From contig JBFXED010000005.1 of NCBI GenBank assembly GCA_050180485.1, positions 1-64,000 of the forward strand: DNA of 64,000 bases, given 5' to 3'. Of the stretch, positions 35,727-45,096 are shown piece after piece. The position numbers and the translations under genes are program-made. The stretch's first letter is position 1. Each line of letters begins with the position of its first letter. The stretch is from CADEGL01 sp050180485. GTDB taxonomy: Bacteria > Pseudomonadota > Alphaproteobacteria > CADEGL01. Under the pieces are notes generated by a model. That model was not told the origin of the DNA, did not search any database, and worked only from the letters and a program-made list of their open reading frames with translations.

Positions 35727-36991
35727 GCGCGATCCTCCGCCAACACCAGGCCCGAGAACTGCCAGCGCGCATCGGGCGGGAAGAAGTTGCGATAGGTCGC
35801 GCGCGTATGGCCCGCCGGCGTCGCCGCCGAACCGCCCCGCAGCACCATCTGGCTGGCCATGAACTTGCCGTTGTATTCGCCGACCGGCCCGTCCGCCTCG
35901 CGATAGCCCGGGTAGGGCAGATAGGCGCTGGCGGTCCACTTCCAAACGTCGCCGAACATGCGTTCACTGGCGCGCGCGGGATGGAACAGGCGTGAATCGG
36001 CGAAATTGCCGTCCTCGGCCACGCCGCGCGCCGCGATCTCCCATTCGAACTCGGTCGGCAGGCGCTTGCCCGCCCATTTTGCGAAAGCCGCGGCCTCGAA
36101 GAAACTGACATGAGAGAGGACTTCGCTGGCGATCACCGGGCGGAATCCACCCAACGTGTAGAGACTCCAATTCTCGCCATCGCTCTCCCAATAGAGCGGC
36201 GCCTGCCAGCCGCGCTCCTGCACCGTGGCCCAGCCGGCGGAAAGCCACAGCTCCGGCCGGCGGTAACCGCCGTCCGCCATGAACTCCAAATATTCGCCGC
36301 AGGTCACCGGCCGCGTGGCCAGGCGGAACGGATCGAGCCACACGGTGTGGAGCGGGCCTTCGTTGTCGAAGGCGAAGCCCGGCCCGTCATGGCCGATGGC
36401 GACCAGCCCGCCCTTGAAGGCCCGCCAGCGCAACGCGGGCGCCTCTTCCACTGCGCGCAAACCCGACGGCGCTTCGTACACGGGATGCAGCGGATTGCTA
36501 CCGAGCACGTGCTTGATATCCGTGACGATCAGTTCCTGGTGCTGCTGCTCATGGTTGATGCCCAGTTCGATCAGGCTCGCGGCCTCGGCGGGCACGGTTT
36601 CGCCCCAGCCTTCCAGCAGCGCGGCCACGCGCTCGGTCACCTGGCTGCGATAGGCGCGGATCTCCGCCACGCCAGGACGCGAGAGGTGCCCGCGCTGGGG
36701 GCGGAAGTATTGCGGGCCGACGCCGTTGTAATAGGAATTAAACAAATATCGGTAAGCGGGATGAATCGGCTTATAGCCAGGCTCGAAGGCTTCCAGAATG
36801 AAAACGTCGAAAAACCATGTGGTGTGTGCCAGATGCCATTTGGTCGGACTGACATCCGCCATGGTCTGGACCGTCTGGTCCTCGGACGACAGCGGCAGCG
36901 CCAAGGCTTCGCTCTCCGCGCGAATGCGCAGAAAACGCGCGCGCAAACCGAGCACGTTGTCGGGCCTTGGTTCGGACGGGGAAAAGGTCAT
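35723..36991 (-). CDS. egtB: ergothioneine biosynthesis sulfoxide synthase EgtB
   Basis: This non-haem iron enzyme joins hercynine to a thiol donor with oxygen. The 422-residue protein has an N-terminal DinB-like domain with the iron histidines in WHLAHTTWFF and INHEQQHQELI (HxxxHxE). A C-terminal formylglycine-generating-enzyme-like domain contains PVTCGEYLEFMADGGY, RLPTEFEWEIAARG and WQFSGLVLAEDRA. It is followed by egtD with a four-base overlap. No egtC or egtE is nearby, so the final C-S lyase step must be encoded elsewhere. Confidence 0.95.
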   Translation of the reverse strand: MTFSPSEPRPDNVLGLRARFLRIRAESEALALPLSSEDQTVQTMADVSPTKWHLAHTTWFFDVFILEAFEPGYKPIHPAYRYLFNSYYNGVGPQYFRPQRGHLSRPGVAEIRAYRSQVTERVAALLEGWGETVPAEAASLIELGINHEQQHQELIVTDIKHVLGSNPLHPVYEAPSGLRAVEEAPALRWRAFKGGLVAIGHDGPGFAFDNEGPLHTVWLDPFRLATRPVTCGEYLEFMADGGYRRPELWLSAGWATVQERGWQAPLYWESDGENWSLYTLGGFRPVIASEVLSHVSFFEAAAFAKWAGKRLPTEFEWEIAARGVAEDGNFADSRLFHPARASERMFGDVWKWTASAYLPYPGYREADGPVGEYNGKFMASQMVLRGGSAATPAGHTRATYRNFFPPDARWQFSGLVLAEDRA

Positions 36992-37108
36992 GGCTCAGCC
37001 GGCTGGAAGACGACATGGAACCAACCCGGATTGTCCCCCAGGGTTCCTGAAAAGTCCCGTTAATTTGACGTTGAAAGCCGCGGAATAAGCCGGGTCCGGG
37101 CCCGTCTG

Positions 37109-38002
37109 TCAGGGCTGGCGCGGCGGTTCGAATCGCCGCGATTCCCGCAAATCCAAGAGCGCATGGCCGATCAGGGCCGCCAGCACCAGGGCCCCACCCG
37201 CCAGCACCCAGATCCCGGGGTATTCCCGAAAGCCGATCCAGACCCAGAACGGCGCCGCGATCGGCTCGACGGTCGCCAGCAAGGTCGCCTGCGCCGCAGG
37301 GACGCGGGGGGCGCCGTTGGTGAAGAAGATCAGCCCCACGCCAAGCTGGAGGATGCCGAATGCCAGCAGATAAGGCATGTCGGCCACGGGCGTACCGCCA
37401 ATATCGGCGAAGGGCGCGGTCACCACAGCCGAGATCGCGGCGCCCATGCAGGCGGCCAAGGTCATGCGAATCTCGCGGTGGTAACGCATGATGACCACGG
37501 CGCCGGCAAATACCGACGCCATGCCGAAGGCGATCAGGGTCCCGGTCAGATCCGCGCCTCGCGGCGCGCGCGCCATCATCACGATAACGCCGACAAGCGC
37601 GATCGCCATCGCGATCCAGGTGCGTCCGCGCAGCTTCTCGCCCATCAGCACATAGGCCAGCAGTGCAGCCACAAACGGGCCGATGCTCTGAATCACCGAA
37701 ATCGTGGCGACCGTCGTGTATTGCAGCGCGAATACGAAGCTGGCGGAGGCATAGGCCCAGCACGCCGCGGCCAGAAGCCCCGCCCATCCTGCGGTCCGGA
37801 AATCGCGCCACAGCGCGCCCCGGCGCGTGGCCAGCAGCCAGATGAACATGAACAGCGCCGCGCTGAGGGCGCGCCAGAATGCCGTCGTCATCGGATCGGT
37901 TGTCAGAAGGCGCGACAGCACGCCGCCGATGCTCCAGCACAAGGAGCCGATCACAACCAGAAGCGCGCCGCGAAGCTGGACGGCGTGGGACGAAGAGGAC
38001 AT
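37109..38002 (-). CDS. EamA/DMT-superfamily transporter
   Basis: This roughly 297-residue polytopic membrane protein has about ten hydrophobic helices in two EamA repeats. Repeat one includes IGSLCWSIGGVLSRLL and FSALQYTTVA-like TTVATISVIQSIGPFVAALL. Repeat two ends with ATVEPIAAPFWVWIGFREYP, the classic conserved block. Members export metabolites or amino acids; substrate is unknown. The start could be ATG 38002 or GTG 38017. It stands alone between egtB and a small secreted protein. Confidence 0.88.
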   Translation of the reverse strand: MSSSSHAVQLRGALLVVIGSLCWSIGGVLSRLLTTDPMTTAFWRALSAALFMFIWLLATRRGALWRDFRTAGWAGLLAAACWAYASASFVFALQYTTVATISVIQSIGPFVAALLAYVLMGEKLRGRTWIAMAIALVGVIVMMARAPRGADLTGTLIAFGMASVFAGAVVIMRYHREIRMTLAACMGAAISAVVTAPFADIGGTPVADMPYLLAFGILQLGVGLIFFTNGAPRVPAAQATLLATVEPIAAPFWVWIGFREYPGIWVLAGGALVLAALIGHALLDLRESRRFEPPRQP

Positions 38003-38112
38003 GGAGAAGCCCCGCACGACGCGCGCGGCAAGGCGCCGCGCGGAGACTCTCCAAGCATAGCGGTGGCGGGCGGGATAAATCTACGGCGCGGATGAATCCG
38101 TGCCGCGCGTGC

Positions 38113-38463
38113 CTACTGCCAGCCGAAGACGCTGTTCAAGCGGGAGTTCGTGGGTCGCTTGTCGCTGGACGTCTGCGGGCCGAAGCGAAGCGGAGTGGAC
38201 GGATCGTCGCGCTGCGGCCCCGACGAAAGACCGAAGCTGAATCCCGACCCCTGGAGCCTGGACATATCCTGCGCACCCGGCGCATTTGAGCCGGATGGGT
38301 TGGTTAGACCCATCTGTCGCTGAATCTTGTCGTCGGGATCGGTCGCTTGGGCCTGTCCGTTGGGCACGCTCTCGCCCTTGGGGGTCTCCCATGTCAGGGC
38401 ATGGGCGGTTCCGACGGACAATGCGGCCGACAGGGCCAAGGCGGTAATTGTCGCACGAAGCAT
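38113..38463 (-). CDS. small secreted protein, unknown
   Basis: This 116-residue protein has a signal peptide, MLRATITALALSAALSVGTA, with likely cleavage after AHA. The mature part is polar and low-complexity (Pro/Gly/Ser/Gln), for example LTWETPKGESVPNG and SRLQGSGFSFGLSSG. It has no cysteine and may be disordered. No family is recognised. The 272-bp region to the divergent LysE-type gene must hold promoters for both. Confidence 0.65.
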   Translation of the reverse strand: MLRATITALALSAALSVGTAHALTWETPKGESVPNGQAQATDPDDKIQRQMGLTNPSGSNAPGAQDMSRLQGSGFSFGLSSGPQRDDPSTPLRFGPQTSSDKRPTNSRLNSVFGWQ

Positions 38464-38735
38464 ACGACTTCCTCGTTACGAATTAACGGACACAAGCCCC
38501 CTTCCGTCATCCCCGCTCTACACCTGCCCTCCTTTGCTGAGAACCCGCTGATTCACCCAAGGCATGTGAGAAATAGGTGACCTCAGGATTGCCCTGGGAT
38601 CGATAGCCTTCGAGTCAAGACGGCATTCCATGAGATTTTCTCGAAACTCTTCGCTGGGCCTGCGTCTGGACAGATCTACGCATGGCGGCGATTCTTCCCA
38701 CCACCGCGCATCGCGGTACGAACCGAAAGGCCGCC

Positions 38736-39398
38736 ATGCCGGATTTCCTCCACGATGGATCGCTCGCGCGCGAGATCGCCTGGCTGCTTTCGGCCACGGG
38801 GTTCGCGATCGCCATGTCGGCCACACCGGGGCCGAACAACGTGATGGTGGCCTCGTCCGGCGCGACCTACGGCTTCGCCCGCACGGTGCCGCATTTCCTC
38901 GGCGTCTCGGGAGGCTTCGCCATCATGGTGGCCGCGGTCGCCCTCGGCGCCGGCGAGATTCTGCACGCCTATCCCGTCATTCACGAAGCATTGAAGTGGA
39001 TCGGCGCGGCCTACCTCCTGTGGCTTGCTTGGCGCATCGCCAGTGCGCGACCGGACGCTAAGGGATCGAGCGAGGCCGGTACGGCGCGCGCCAGGCGGCG
39101 GGGACGGCCGCTCAACGTCCTGGAAGCCGCCCTTTTCCAGTGGGTCAATCCAAAGGCGTGGGTGATCGCCCTGGGCGCGGTCGCCACCTACACCACGACG
39201 GGCGGCGCCGTGCTCGGCGAAGCGTTGGTGCTGGCCCTCATCTTCTTCGTCGTCTGCGTTCCCTCGACGGCCCTGTGGACGGCCATCGGCGCGGGCACGG
39301 CGCGCCTGTTGCGCACCGAACGCGCATTGCGCATGTTCAATTTGACGATGGCTATTCTTCTAGTCGCCTCGCTGGCTACGTTGTTCGTCGAGATCTGA
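38736..39398 (+). CDS. LysE/RhtB-family amino-acid exporter
   Basis: This 220-residue membrane protein has about six helices. The family signature near the N-terminus is FAIAMSATPGPNNVMVASSGATYGF (quoted in parts: AMSATPGPNNVMVASSG, ATYGFARTVPHFLG). The second half has FQWVNPKAWVIALGAV, the NPKAW block. The ATG at 38736 is chosen because GAAAGG stands before it. Members export amino acids or homoserine lactones; the substrate is unknown. A short gap of 19 bases separates it from the next dehydrogenase gene. Confidence 0.9.
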   Translation: MPDFLHDGSLAREIAWLLSATGFAIAMSATPGPNNVMVASSGATYGFARTVPHFLGVSGGFAIMVAAVALGAGEILHAYPVIHEALKWIGAAYLLWLAWRIASARPDAKGSSEAGTARARRRGRPLNVLEAALFQWVNPKAWVIALGAVATYTTTGGAVLGEALVLALIFFVVCVPSTALWTAIGAGTARLLRTERALRMFNLTMAILLVASLATLFVEI

Positions 39399-39417
39399 TA
39401 CGCAAAGGGGAATATCG

Positions 39418-40347
39418 ATGACGGATTCTGTCGGGCTGATCGGCCTAGGCTCGGTCGGGCGCGAGATGGTGCCCCATTTGGTCAAGGCTTACGGCACCAT
39501 CGCCATCCACGACCGCGACGCGGCGCGCGCCAAGGCGCTCGGCAATGCCGGCGGAAATTTCGCCGCCTCGCCCCGGGCGGTCGGCGCCGCCTCCGACATC
39601 GTTCTGCTTTCCTTGCCCGATCCCGTGGCGGTGCGCGCGGTGTTGCAGGGCACGGACGGGCTCCTTGGCGAACCTGGGCGCTGCAAGCTTTTGATCGACA
39701 CGACGACCAGCGATCCGACGACGGCGCGCGAGATGGCCGCCATCGCCAAGGCAAAGGGCGTCACCTATATCGAGGCGCCAATCAGCACCCCGCTCGCGGG
39801 CAAGCCGGGGCCCGCGGCCCTGCGCGAAGCCAGCGCGACTTTCCTCGTCGGCGCGGACAAGGCGGACTTCGATCGCGCGAAGCCCGTGCTCGACCGGCTC
39901 GGCAAATACGTTTTCCATGTCGGCGAAATCGGGCAAGGCAGCGTGATGAAGCTCGTCACCAACTACATCGCGGGGGCGACACGCGTGGCCATCGCCGAAG
40001 GCTTCGCGCTCGCGGCCGCCACCGGTATTCCCGCGGCGCGGTCGGCGGAGATCTGCCGCCACGCGGCCGCGGCCAGCCAGTCGCTTGAAGAAGTCATCAG
40101 CCAGGCGATCAACGGCGATCTGAACGAGGTCAATTTCTCGGTCGACCTACGCTACAAGGATTTCCGCCTGACCGGCGAATTCGCGCGCGAAGTCGGCGTG
40201 CCCATGCCGATGAACGCCTACATCGTCGAGCTGTACCAGATGATGCGCGCCCGCGGCATGGGCGCCATGGAGATGAACAACGTGGTGCCGTTCGTGGCGA
40301 GCCTCGCCAACGTCGACGTGTTCAAAGGCGGCAAGAAGAAAGCCTAG
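39418..40347 (+). CDS. NAD(P)-dependent beta-hydroxyacid dehydrogenase (3-hydroxyisobutyrate dehydrogenase family)
   Basis: This 309-residue protein starts with the dinucleotide-binding turn GLIGLGSVGREMV. It has the substrate motif YIEAPISTPLAGKPGPAA in place of the usual DAPVSGG, and the catalytic Lys in VGEIGQGSVMKLVTNYIAG. The C-terminal helical domain contains FSVDLRYKDFRLTGEFA, where KD and K-D-L positions bind cofactor and substrate. Family members oxidise 3-hydroxyisobutyrate, tartronate semialdehyde or related acids. The altered PISTP motif makes the substrate uncertain. Confidence 0.9.
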   Translation: MTDSVGLIGLGSVGREMVPHLVKAYGTIAIHDRDAARAKALGNAGGNFAASPRAVGAASDIVLLSLPDPVAVRAVLQGTDGLLGEPGRCKLLIDTTTSDPTTAREMAAIAKAKGVTYIEAPISTPLAGKPGPAALREASATFLVGADKADFDRAKPVLDRLGKYVFHVGEIGQGSVMKLVTNYIAGATRVAIAEGFALAAATGIPAARSAEICRHAAAASQSLEEVISQAINGDLNEVNFSVDLRYKDFRLTGEFAREVGVPMPMNAYIVELYQMMRARGMGAMEMNNVVPFVASLANVDVFKGGKKKA

Positions 40348-40368
40348 CGGCGATTGGGGGGAGAGTTC

Positions 40369-40773
40369 ATGACGCTGGCGCGCCTCGTTCTCGTCTTCTG
40401 CCTCGCCGTTTTCGTATCCACCACCGCCCTGGCCGCGGACGATCCCGCCCGGCTCAACACCGCCAACCGCATCTACGACCGCGTGTTTCCCGACGAAGCG
40501 GCGATGATCGACTACGTCTTGCCTTACGTCCCCAACGACAATCCGAACGCAAAGAACACGGCGTCGGACATCATCCGGCGCCTGGGCAAGGGATGGCTCC
40601 ACGACGCCTTCGTCTCCTCCCTTGCCCTGGCCTACACGTTGCCCGAGCTGGAAGCCTATGAACGTTTCCTGGCCACGCCAGAAGGCCTGGCCGTGTGGCG
40701 CAAGACGTCCCAGTTCGACCGCGCCTTCAATCAGCTACTCGAAGCGCGGATGAAGGTGATCGGCGCGATCTAG
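40369..40773 (+). CDS. secreted DUF2059-like protein
   Basis: This 134-residue protein starts at ATG 40369 after GGGGGGAGAG. The signal peptide is MTLARLVLVFCLAVFVSTTA with cleavage after ALA. The block YTLPELEAYERFLATPEGLAVW matches the core of DUF2059 (in parts: YTLPELEAYERF and LATPEGLAVWRK), a helical periplasmic domain of unknown function. The total length is about right. It lies 21 bases after the dehydrogenase and converges on the RND operon with only 11 bases between. Confidence 0.8.
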   Translation: MTLARLVLVFCLAVFVSTTALAADDPARLNTANRIYDRVFPDEAAMIDYVLPYVPNDNPNAKNTASDIIRRLGKGWLHDAFVSSLALAYTLPELEAYERFLATPEGLAVWRKTSQFDRAFNQLLEARMKVIGAI

Positions 40774-40784
40774 CGCCGCATCAC

Positions 40785-43700
40785 TCACGCGCTCGGAGTC
40801 GTCGGCGCCGGCGGTGGGTTGTTGCCGGTCACGGTGAGCGCGTGGCCGTTGCCCGGCTCCTCCTCCACCCGCGTACGGTGCTGGACCGCCAACAGCATGT
40901 ACATGGCGGGCACGACGAACAGCGTGAACAGCGTGCCGACCGCGATGCCGGAGAAGATGATCAGGCCCATGTTGTTGCGGCCGACGGCCCCCGCGCCCGA
41001 GGCCAGCACCAGCGGCACGACGCCGAGAAGCATGGCCGCCGTGGTCATCAGGATCGGGCGCAACCGCACCGCGGCGGCTTCCTCGATGGCCTCGCGCTTC
41101 TTCTTGCCCTCGCGCTGCAGATCGTTGGCGAACTGCACGATCAGGATACCATGCTTGGAGATCAAACCGATCAGGGTCACCAGGCCGACCTGGGTATAGA
41201 TATTCATGGTGGCGAAGCCGGCATTGACGCACAGAAGCGCACCGAACGCCGCCATCGGCACCGAAGCCAGGATGACGATGGAGTCGCGGAAGCTCTCGAA
41301 CTGCGCCGCCAGGACCAGGAACACGATGATGATGGCGAACACGAGGGTGACGACGAAGCCGCCCGACTCCTGCACGTACTGGCGCAACTGCCCCGCCGAA
41401 TCGATCGAATAGCCGGTGGGCGCAACCTCGTATACCGCGGCGGTCAGCTTTTCCATGGCGTCGCCGAGCGTCACGCCCGGCGCCAGCACGCCCGAGATGG
41501 TCGCGGAGTTGAGCTGCTGGAAGCGGTTGATCGATTCGGGCTCGGCCGCGATCTCGATATGGGCCACGGTCGAGGCCGGGATCAGGTCGCCCTTGGGCGT
41601 GCGGATGTAATAGTTGTCGAGCTGGGCCGGGTTCAGACGGTCGACCTGCAACACCTGCGGGATCACCTTGTAGGACCGGCCGGCGAGCGAGAAATAGTTG
41701 ACATAACCGCCGCCGAGCGAGGCCGTGAGCGCCGCGCCCACATCCTGCATCGTCATGCCGAGCGCGCCCGCCTTATCGCGGTCGATCACGAGAGTGGCCT
41801 GGGGCTTGTCGATCTTCAGATCGGTGTCGACATAGAAGAACATGCCGCTCTGATACGCCTTGGCGATCACGGCCTGCGAGACCCCGTCCAGGTTGCGGAA
41901 CGATTCCGTCGTGTTGATGACGAACTGGAACGGCAGGCCGCGCGCGCCGGGCAGCGGCGGAAACTGGAACGCGGCCACGCGCGCGCCCGCGATGGTGTTG
42001 AGCTTGGCCTGCAGTTCCTGCTGCATCACATCGGCCGACCGCCCGCGCTCGTCCCAGGGCTTGAACAGGATGCCGGCCAACGCCTGGTTGGTGCTGGGCA
42101 TGCCATCGATCTGGAAACTGGCGTCGAACTCGGGCAGCGACTTGAAGATGTCGTAGACCTGTTTGGAATATAGGCCCATCTGCTGGATCGTCGCGTTGGG
42201 CGCGGCCAGGCTCTGGGCCAGCACGATGCCTTGGTCCTCGTTGGGCGCCAGCTCCTTGGACGAATTCATGAACAGATAGGCGTTGGCCGCCAGGATCAAC
42301 GCGCCCAGCACCACCATCACCGGCCAGGTGTCGAGCGTGTAGCGAAGCATCCGGCTGTAGCGTCCGCGCACGGCCTCGAAGGTACGGTCGGCGATCTTCT
42401 GCAGACGGTTGTCGCCCGTATGCGCGCGGAGCATGCGCGAACACATCATGGGCGACAGAGTCAGCGCGATGACGGCCGAGACGCCAACCGCGCCCGCCAG
42501 CGTGAAGGCGAATTCCGAGAACAAGGCGCCGGTGAGGCCGCCCTGGAAACCCACGGGCACATAGACCGCGACCAGCACCACCGAGATGACGATGATGGGG
42601 CCGGCCAACTCGCGCGCGGCGGCCAGCGCGGCCATGATCGGCGTTTGCCCTTCCTTCAAATGCCGATCCACGTTCTCGACCACGATGATGGCGTCGTCGA
42701 CGACAAGGCCGATGGCCAGAACCAGCGCCAGGAGTGTCAAAAGATTGATCGAATAGCCCAACGCCAGCATCAAGGCGAACGTGCCGATCAACGATAACGG
42801 CATGGCGATCACGGGAATCGCCACCGCCCGGAAGGTGCCCAGGAACAGGAAGATGACGACGGTGACGATCAAGAGCGTCTCGACCAGCGTGTGGACCACC
42901 TCGTTGATCGAGCTGGTGATGAACTTGGTCGTGTCGTAGGCGATGGTGCTTTGCAGCCCTTCCGGCATCTGGCGCTGGATCTCGGGCAGCACGTCCTTCA
43001 CGCGCTTGATCACGTCCAGCACGTTGGCTTCGGGCGCGGTCTTGATGCCGATGAACACCGATGTCTTGCCGCTGAAAGCGACGTTCGTGTTGTAGTCCTC
43101 GGCACCCAGCGCCACGGTGGCGATGTCGCCCAGGCGGATCAGCGCGCCATTCGTGTTTCGGATCACCAGATTCTTGAATTCGTCCAGCGAATGGACGTTG
43201 GTGCTGGCGCGCAGATCCACGGCCACCATCTGCCCCTTGGTCGAGCCCAACGCCGAGATGAAGTTGTTGTTCACGAGCGCGGCCGAAACGTCGGCGCCGG
43301 TGATGTTATGGGCCGCCATCTTGTCGGCGTTGAGCCAGGCACGCAGCGCGAACTGGCGCCCACCCAGGATCTCGGCCACCTGCACGCCTTCCACCGCGTC
43401 CAGCTTGGGCTTCACCACGCGCAGCAGATAGTCGGTGATCTTGTTGGTCGGCAGGACCGTGCTGAAGAAGCCCAGATACATCGCGTCGGTGGTCTGGCCG
43501 ATGTCGATCTTGAGCGTGGGTTGCTGCGTTTCGGGCGGCAACTGGTTCAGGACCGAGTTCACCTGCGTATTGATCTCGGTCAGCGCGCGGTTGGCGTCGT
43601 AGTTGAGGCGCAGGTTGGCCGTGATGGTCGACACGCCGTTCAGGCTGCTCGACGTCATGTAGTCGATGCCCTGGGCCTGGGCGATGGCGGATTCGAGCGG

Positions 43701-43895
43701 CTGGGTGATGAAGCCGGCCACCGTTTCGGCGTCGGCGCCGTAGTAGAACGTGGTGATGGTGACGACGGCGTTTTCCGTCCGCGGATACTGGCGGACGGAC
43801 AGCGTGTCGAGCGAGCGCAGCCCCAGCACCAGGATCAGGAGGCTGACCGTCATGGCCAGCACGGGCCGCTTGATGAAGATGTCGGTGAAACGCAT
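40785..43895 (-). CDS. RND multidrug efflux pump, inner-membrane permease
   Basis: This 1036-residue AcrB/MexB-type HAE-1 transporter runs on the proton-motive force. It starts MRFTDIFIKRPVLAMTVSLL. The proton relay aspartates are in GLVVDDAIIVVENVDRHL. Two large periplasmic loops and twelve membrane helices fit the standard layout. The second-half signature GLISKHGILIVQFAND is present, and RLRPILMTTAAMLLGVVPL is the late conserved block. It is last in an efflux operon (outer-membrane factor, fusion protein, permease). Sequence style is closest to the pumps paired with fusion proteins lacking a lipobox. Confidence 0.96.
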   Translation of the reverse strand: MRFTDIFIKRPVLAMTVSLLILVLGLRSLDTLSVRQYPRTENAVVTITTFYYGADAETVAGFITQPLESAIAQAQGIDYMTSSSLNGVSTITANLRLNYDANRALTEINTQVNSVLNQLPPETQQPTLKIDIGQTTDAMYLGFFSTVLPTNKITDYLLRVVKPKLDAVEGVQVAEILGGRQFALRAWLNADKMAAHNITGADVSAALVNNNFISALGSTKGQMVAVDLRASTNVHSLDEFKNLVIRNTNGALIRLGDIATVALGAEDYNTNVAFSGKTSVFIGIKTAPEANVLDVIKRVKDVLPEIQRQMPEGLQSTIAYDTTKFITSSINEVVHTLVETLLIVTVVIFLFLGTFRAVAIPVIAMPLSLIGTFALMLALGYSINLLTLLALVLAIGLVVDDAIIVVENVDRHLKEGQTPIMAALAAARELAGPIIVISVVLVAVYVPVGFQGGLTGALFSEFAFTLAGAVGVSAVIALTLSPMMCSRMLRAHTGDNRLQKIADRTFEAVRGRYSRMLRYTLDTWPVMVVLGALILAANAYLFMNSSKELAPNEDQGIVLAQSLAAPNATIQQMGLYSKQVYDIFKSLPEFDASFQIDGMPSTNQALAGILFKPWDERGRSADVMQQELQAKLNTIAGARVAAFQFPPLPGARGLPFQFVINTTESFRNLDGVSQAVIAKAYQSGMFFYVDTDLKIDKPQATLVIDRDKAGALGMTMQDVGAALTASLGGGYVNYFSLAGRSYKVIPQVLQVDRLNPAQLDNYYIRTPKGDLIPASTVAHIEIAAEPESINRFQQLNSATISGVLAPGVTLGDAMEKLTAAVYEVAPTGYSIDSAGQLRQYVQESGGFVVTLVFAIIIVFLVLAAQFESFRDSIVILASVPMAAFGALLCVNAGFATMNIYTQVGLVTLIGLISKHGILIVQFANDLQREGKKKREAIEEAAAVRLRPILMTTAAMLLGVVPLVLASGAGAVGRNNMGLIIFSGIAVGTLFTLFVVPAMYMLLAVQHRTRVEEEPGNGHALTVTGNNPPPAPTTPSA

Positions 43896-43910
43896 GACGC
43901 GGCGGTCCCG

Positions 43911-45050
43911 CTATTCCTGAGGCTTCGGAGACGGATCGTTGGCCGGCTGGACGGTATTGTTGACCACGATGGGCGTGCCGTTCTTGAGCTTGAGTTGGCC
44001 CGAGGTCACCACCGTCTGACCTTCTTGCAAGCCTTCCAGGATGGCCACCTGGTCGCCGCGCTTGGGACCCAGCGTCACGAAAACCTGCTTGGCCGTCAGC
44101 GTCGTCTTCCCTTGCGCGTCCTTCCCCTCCTCCACGATGAAGGCCGTGTCGCCGTACGGATTCACGGTCACCGATGTCTGCGGCAGGGTGATGTGGCGCT
44201 CGGGCCCGCTGGTCTGCACGCCCACGGTCGCATACATGCCCGGCACCAAGCGCCTTTCGCCGTTGGGGAACAGCGCCTCGATGTGGACGTTGCGCGAATC
44301 GGCGTCGACGCGCGGATCGACCGCCGTGATGCGACCGACGAAACCCACGTCCGGATAGGCGTCGCTGCGCGCCAGCACGGGCTGACCGGGCTTCAGACGC
44401 CCCAGTTCCTGCTGCGGCAAATAGAAGTCGATGAAGATCGGGTCGAGCTGCTGGAGTGACATCATCTTGTCGCCCGGATTGGCGTACTGGCCCAAGTTCA
44501 CGGTCACGATGCCGACGCGGCCCGAGAATGGCGCGGTCAATGTCTTCTTGACGATCAGCGCCTTCTGCTGCGCGACCTGCGCCTCCAGGCTCTTGGAGGC
44601 GGCGAAGTCGATGTCGTATTGCGACTGTGCGACGGCGGCCACCTGCAACTGCTTCTGCGTGCGCGCGAGTTGGATGCGCGCGAGTTCGGCTTGGGCCTCG
44701 AGCTGGCGCAGCTTCGCGATCTCGTCCACGTCGTACAGCTTGATCAGGACCTCGCCTTCCTTGACCTCCTGGCCCGACTTCACGTTGACCTGCGTGACGC
44801 GGCCCGAGATCTCGAAGCTGAGATCGACGCCCTTCACGGCGCGCAGCGTGCCGATGGCGGAAAGCTGCGGCTGCCAATCCTCGTAGGCCGCGACCATGGT
44901 GGTCACCGTCTGCGGCGGCATGCCTTGGCTGGCCAAGAACTGCTGGACCATCTTGGCGCGGAACATGTTGAAACCGACGATGGCCCCAAAGACCACCGCG
45001 ACGGCGATCAGCATGATGATCATGCGCTTGATCAGCGTGCGCCTGTTCAT
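43911..45050 (-). CDS. RND efflux periplasmic adaptor (membrane fusion protein)
   Basis: This 379-residue protein is anchored by one N-terminal membrane segment (about 8-28, KRMIIMLIAVAVVFGAIVGF) and has no lipobox. The lipoyl-like half motifs are VDLSFEISGRVTQVNVKSGQ and TLTAPFSGRVGIVTVNLGQY. They flank an alpha-hairpin of about 105-165 rich in Ala/Gln/Leu. Beta-barrel and membrane-proximal domains follow with LVPGMYATVGVQ. The gene lies 15 bases before the permease and 46 after the outer-membrane factor gene. Confidence 0.95.
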   Translation of the reverse strand: MNRRTLIKRMIIMLIAVAVVFGAIVGFNMFRAKMVQQFLASQGMPPQTVTTMVAAYEDWQPQLSAIGTLRAVKGVDLSFEISGRVTQVNVKSGQEVKEGEVLIKLYDVDEIAKLRQLEAQAELARIQLARTQKQLQVAAVAQSQYDIDFAASKSLEAQVAQQKALIVKKTLTAPFSGRVGIVTVNLGQYANPGDKMMSLQQLDPIFIDFYLPQQELGRLKPGQPVLARSDAYPDVGFVGRITAVDPRVDADSRNVHIEALFPNGERRLVPGMYATVGVQTSGPERHITLPQTSVTVNPYGDTAFIVEEGKDAQGKTTLTAKQVFVTLGPKRGDQVAILEGLQEGQTVVTSGQLKLKNGTPIVVNNTVQPANDPSPKPQE

Positions 45051-45096
45051 GACGTCAACTCCGCATTCGTCTCGTTGTCGGCCCCGCCGCGCACCG

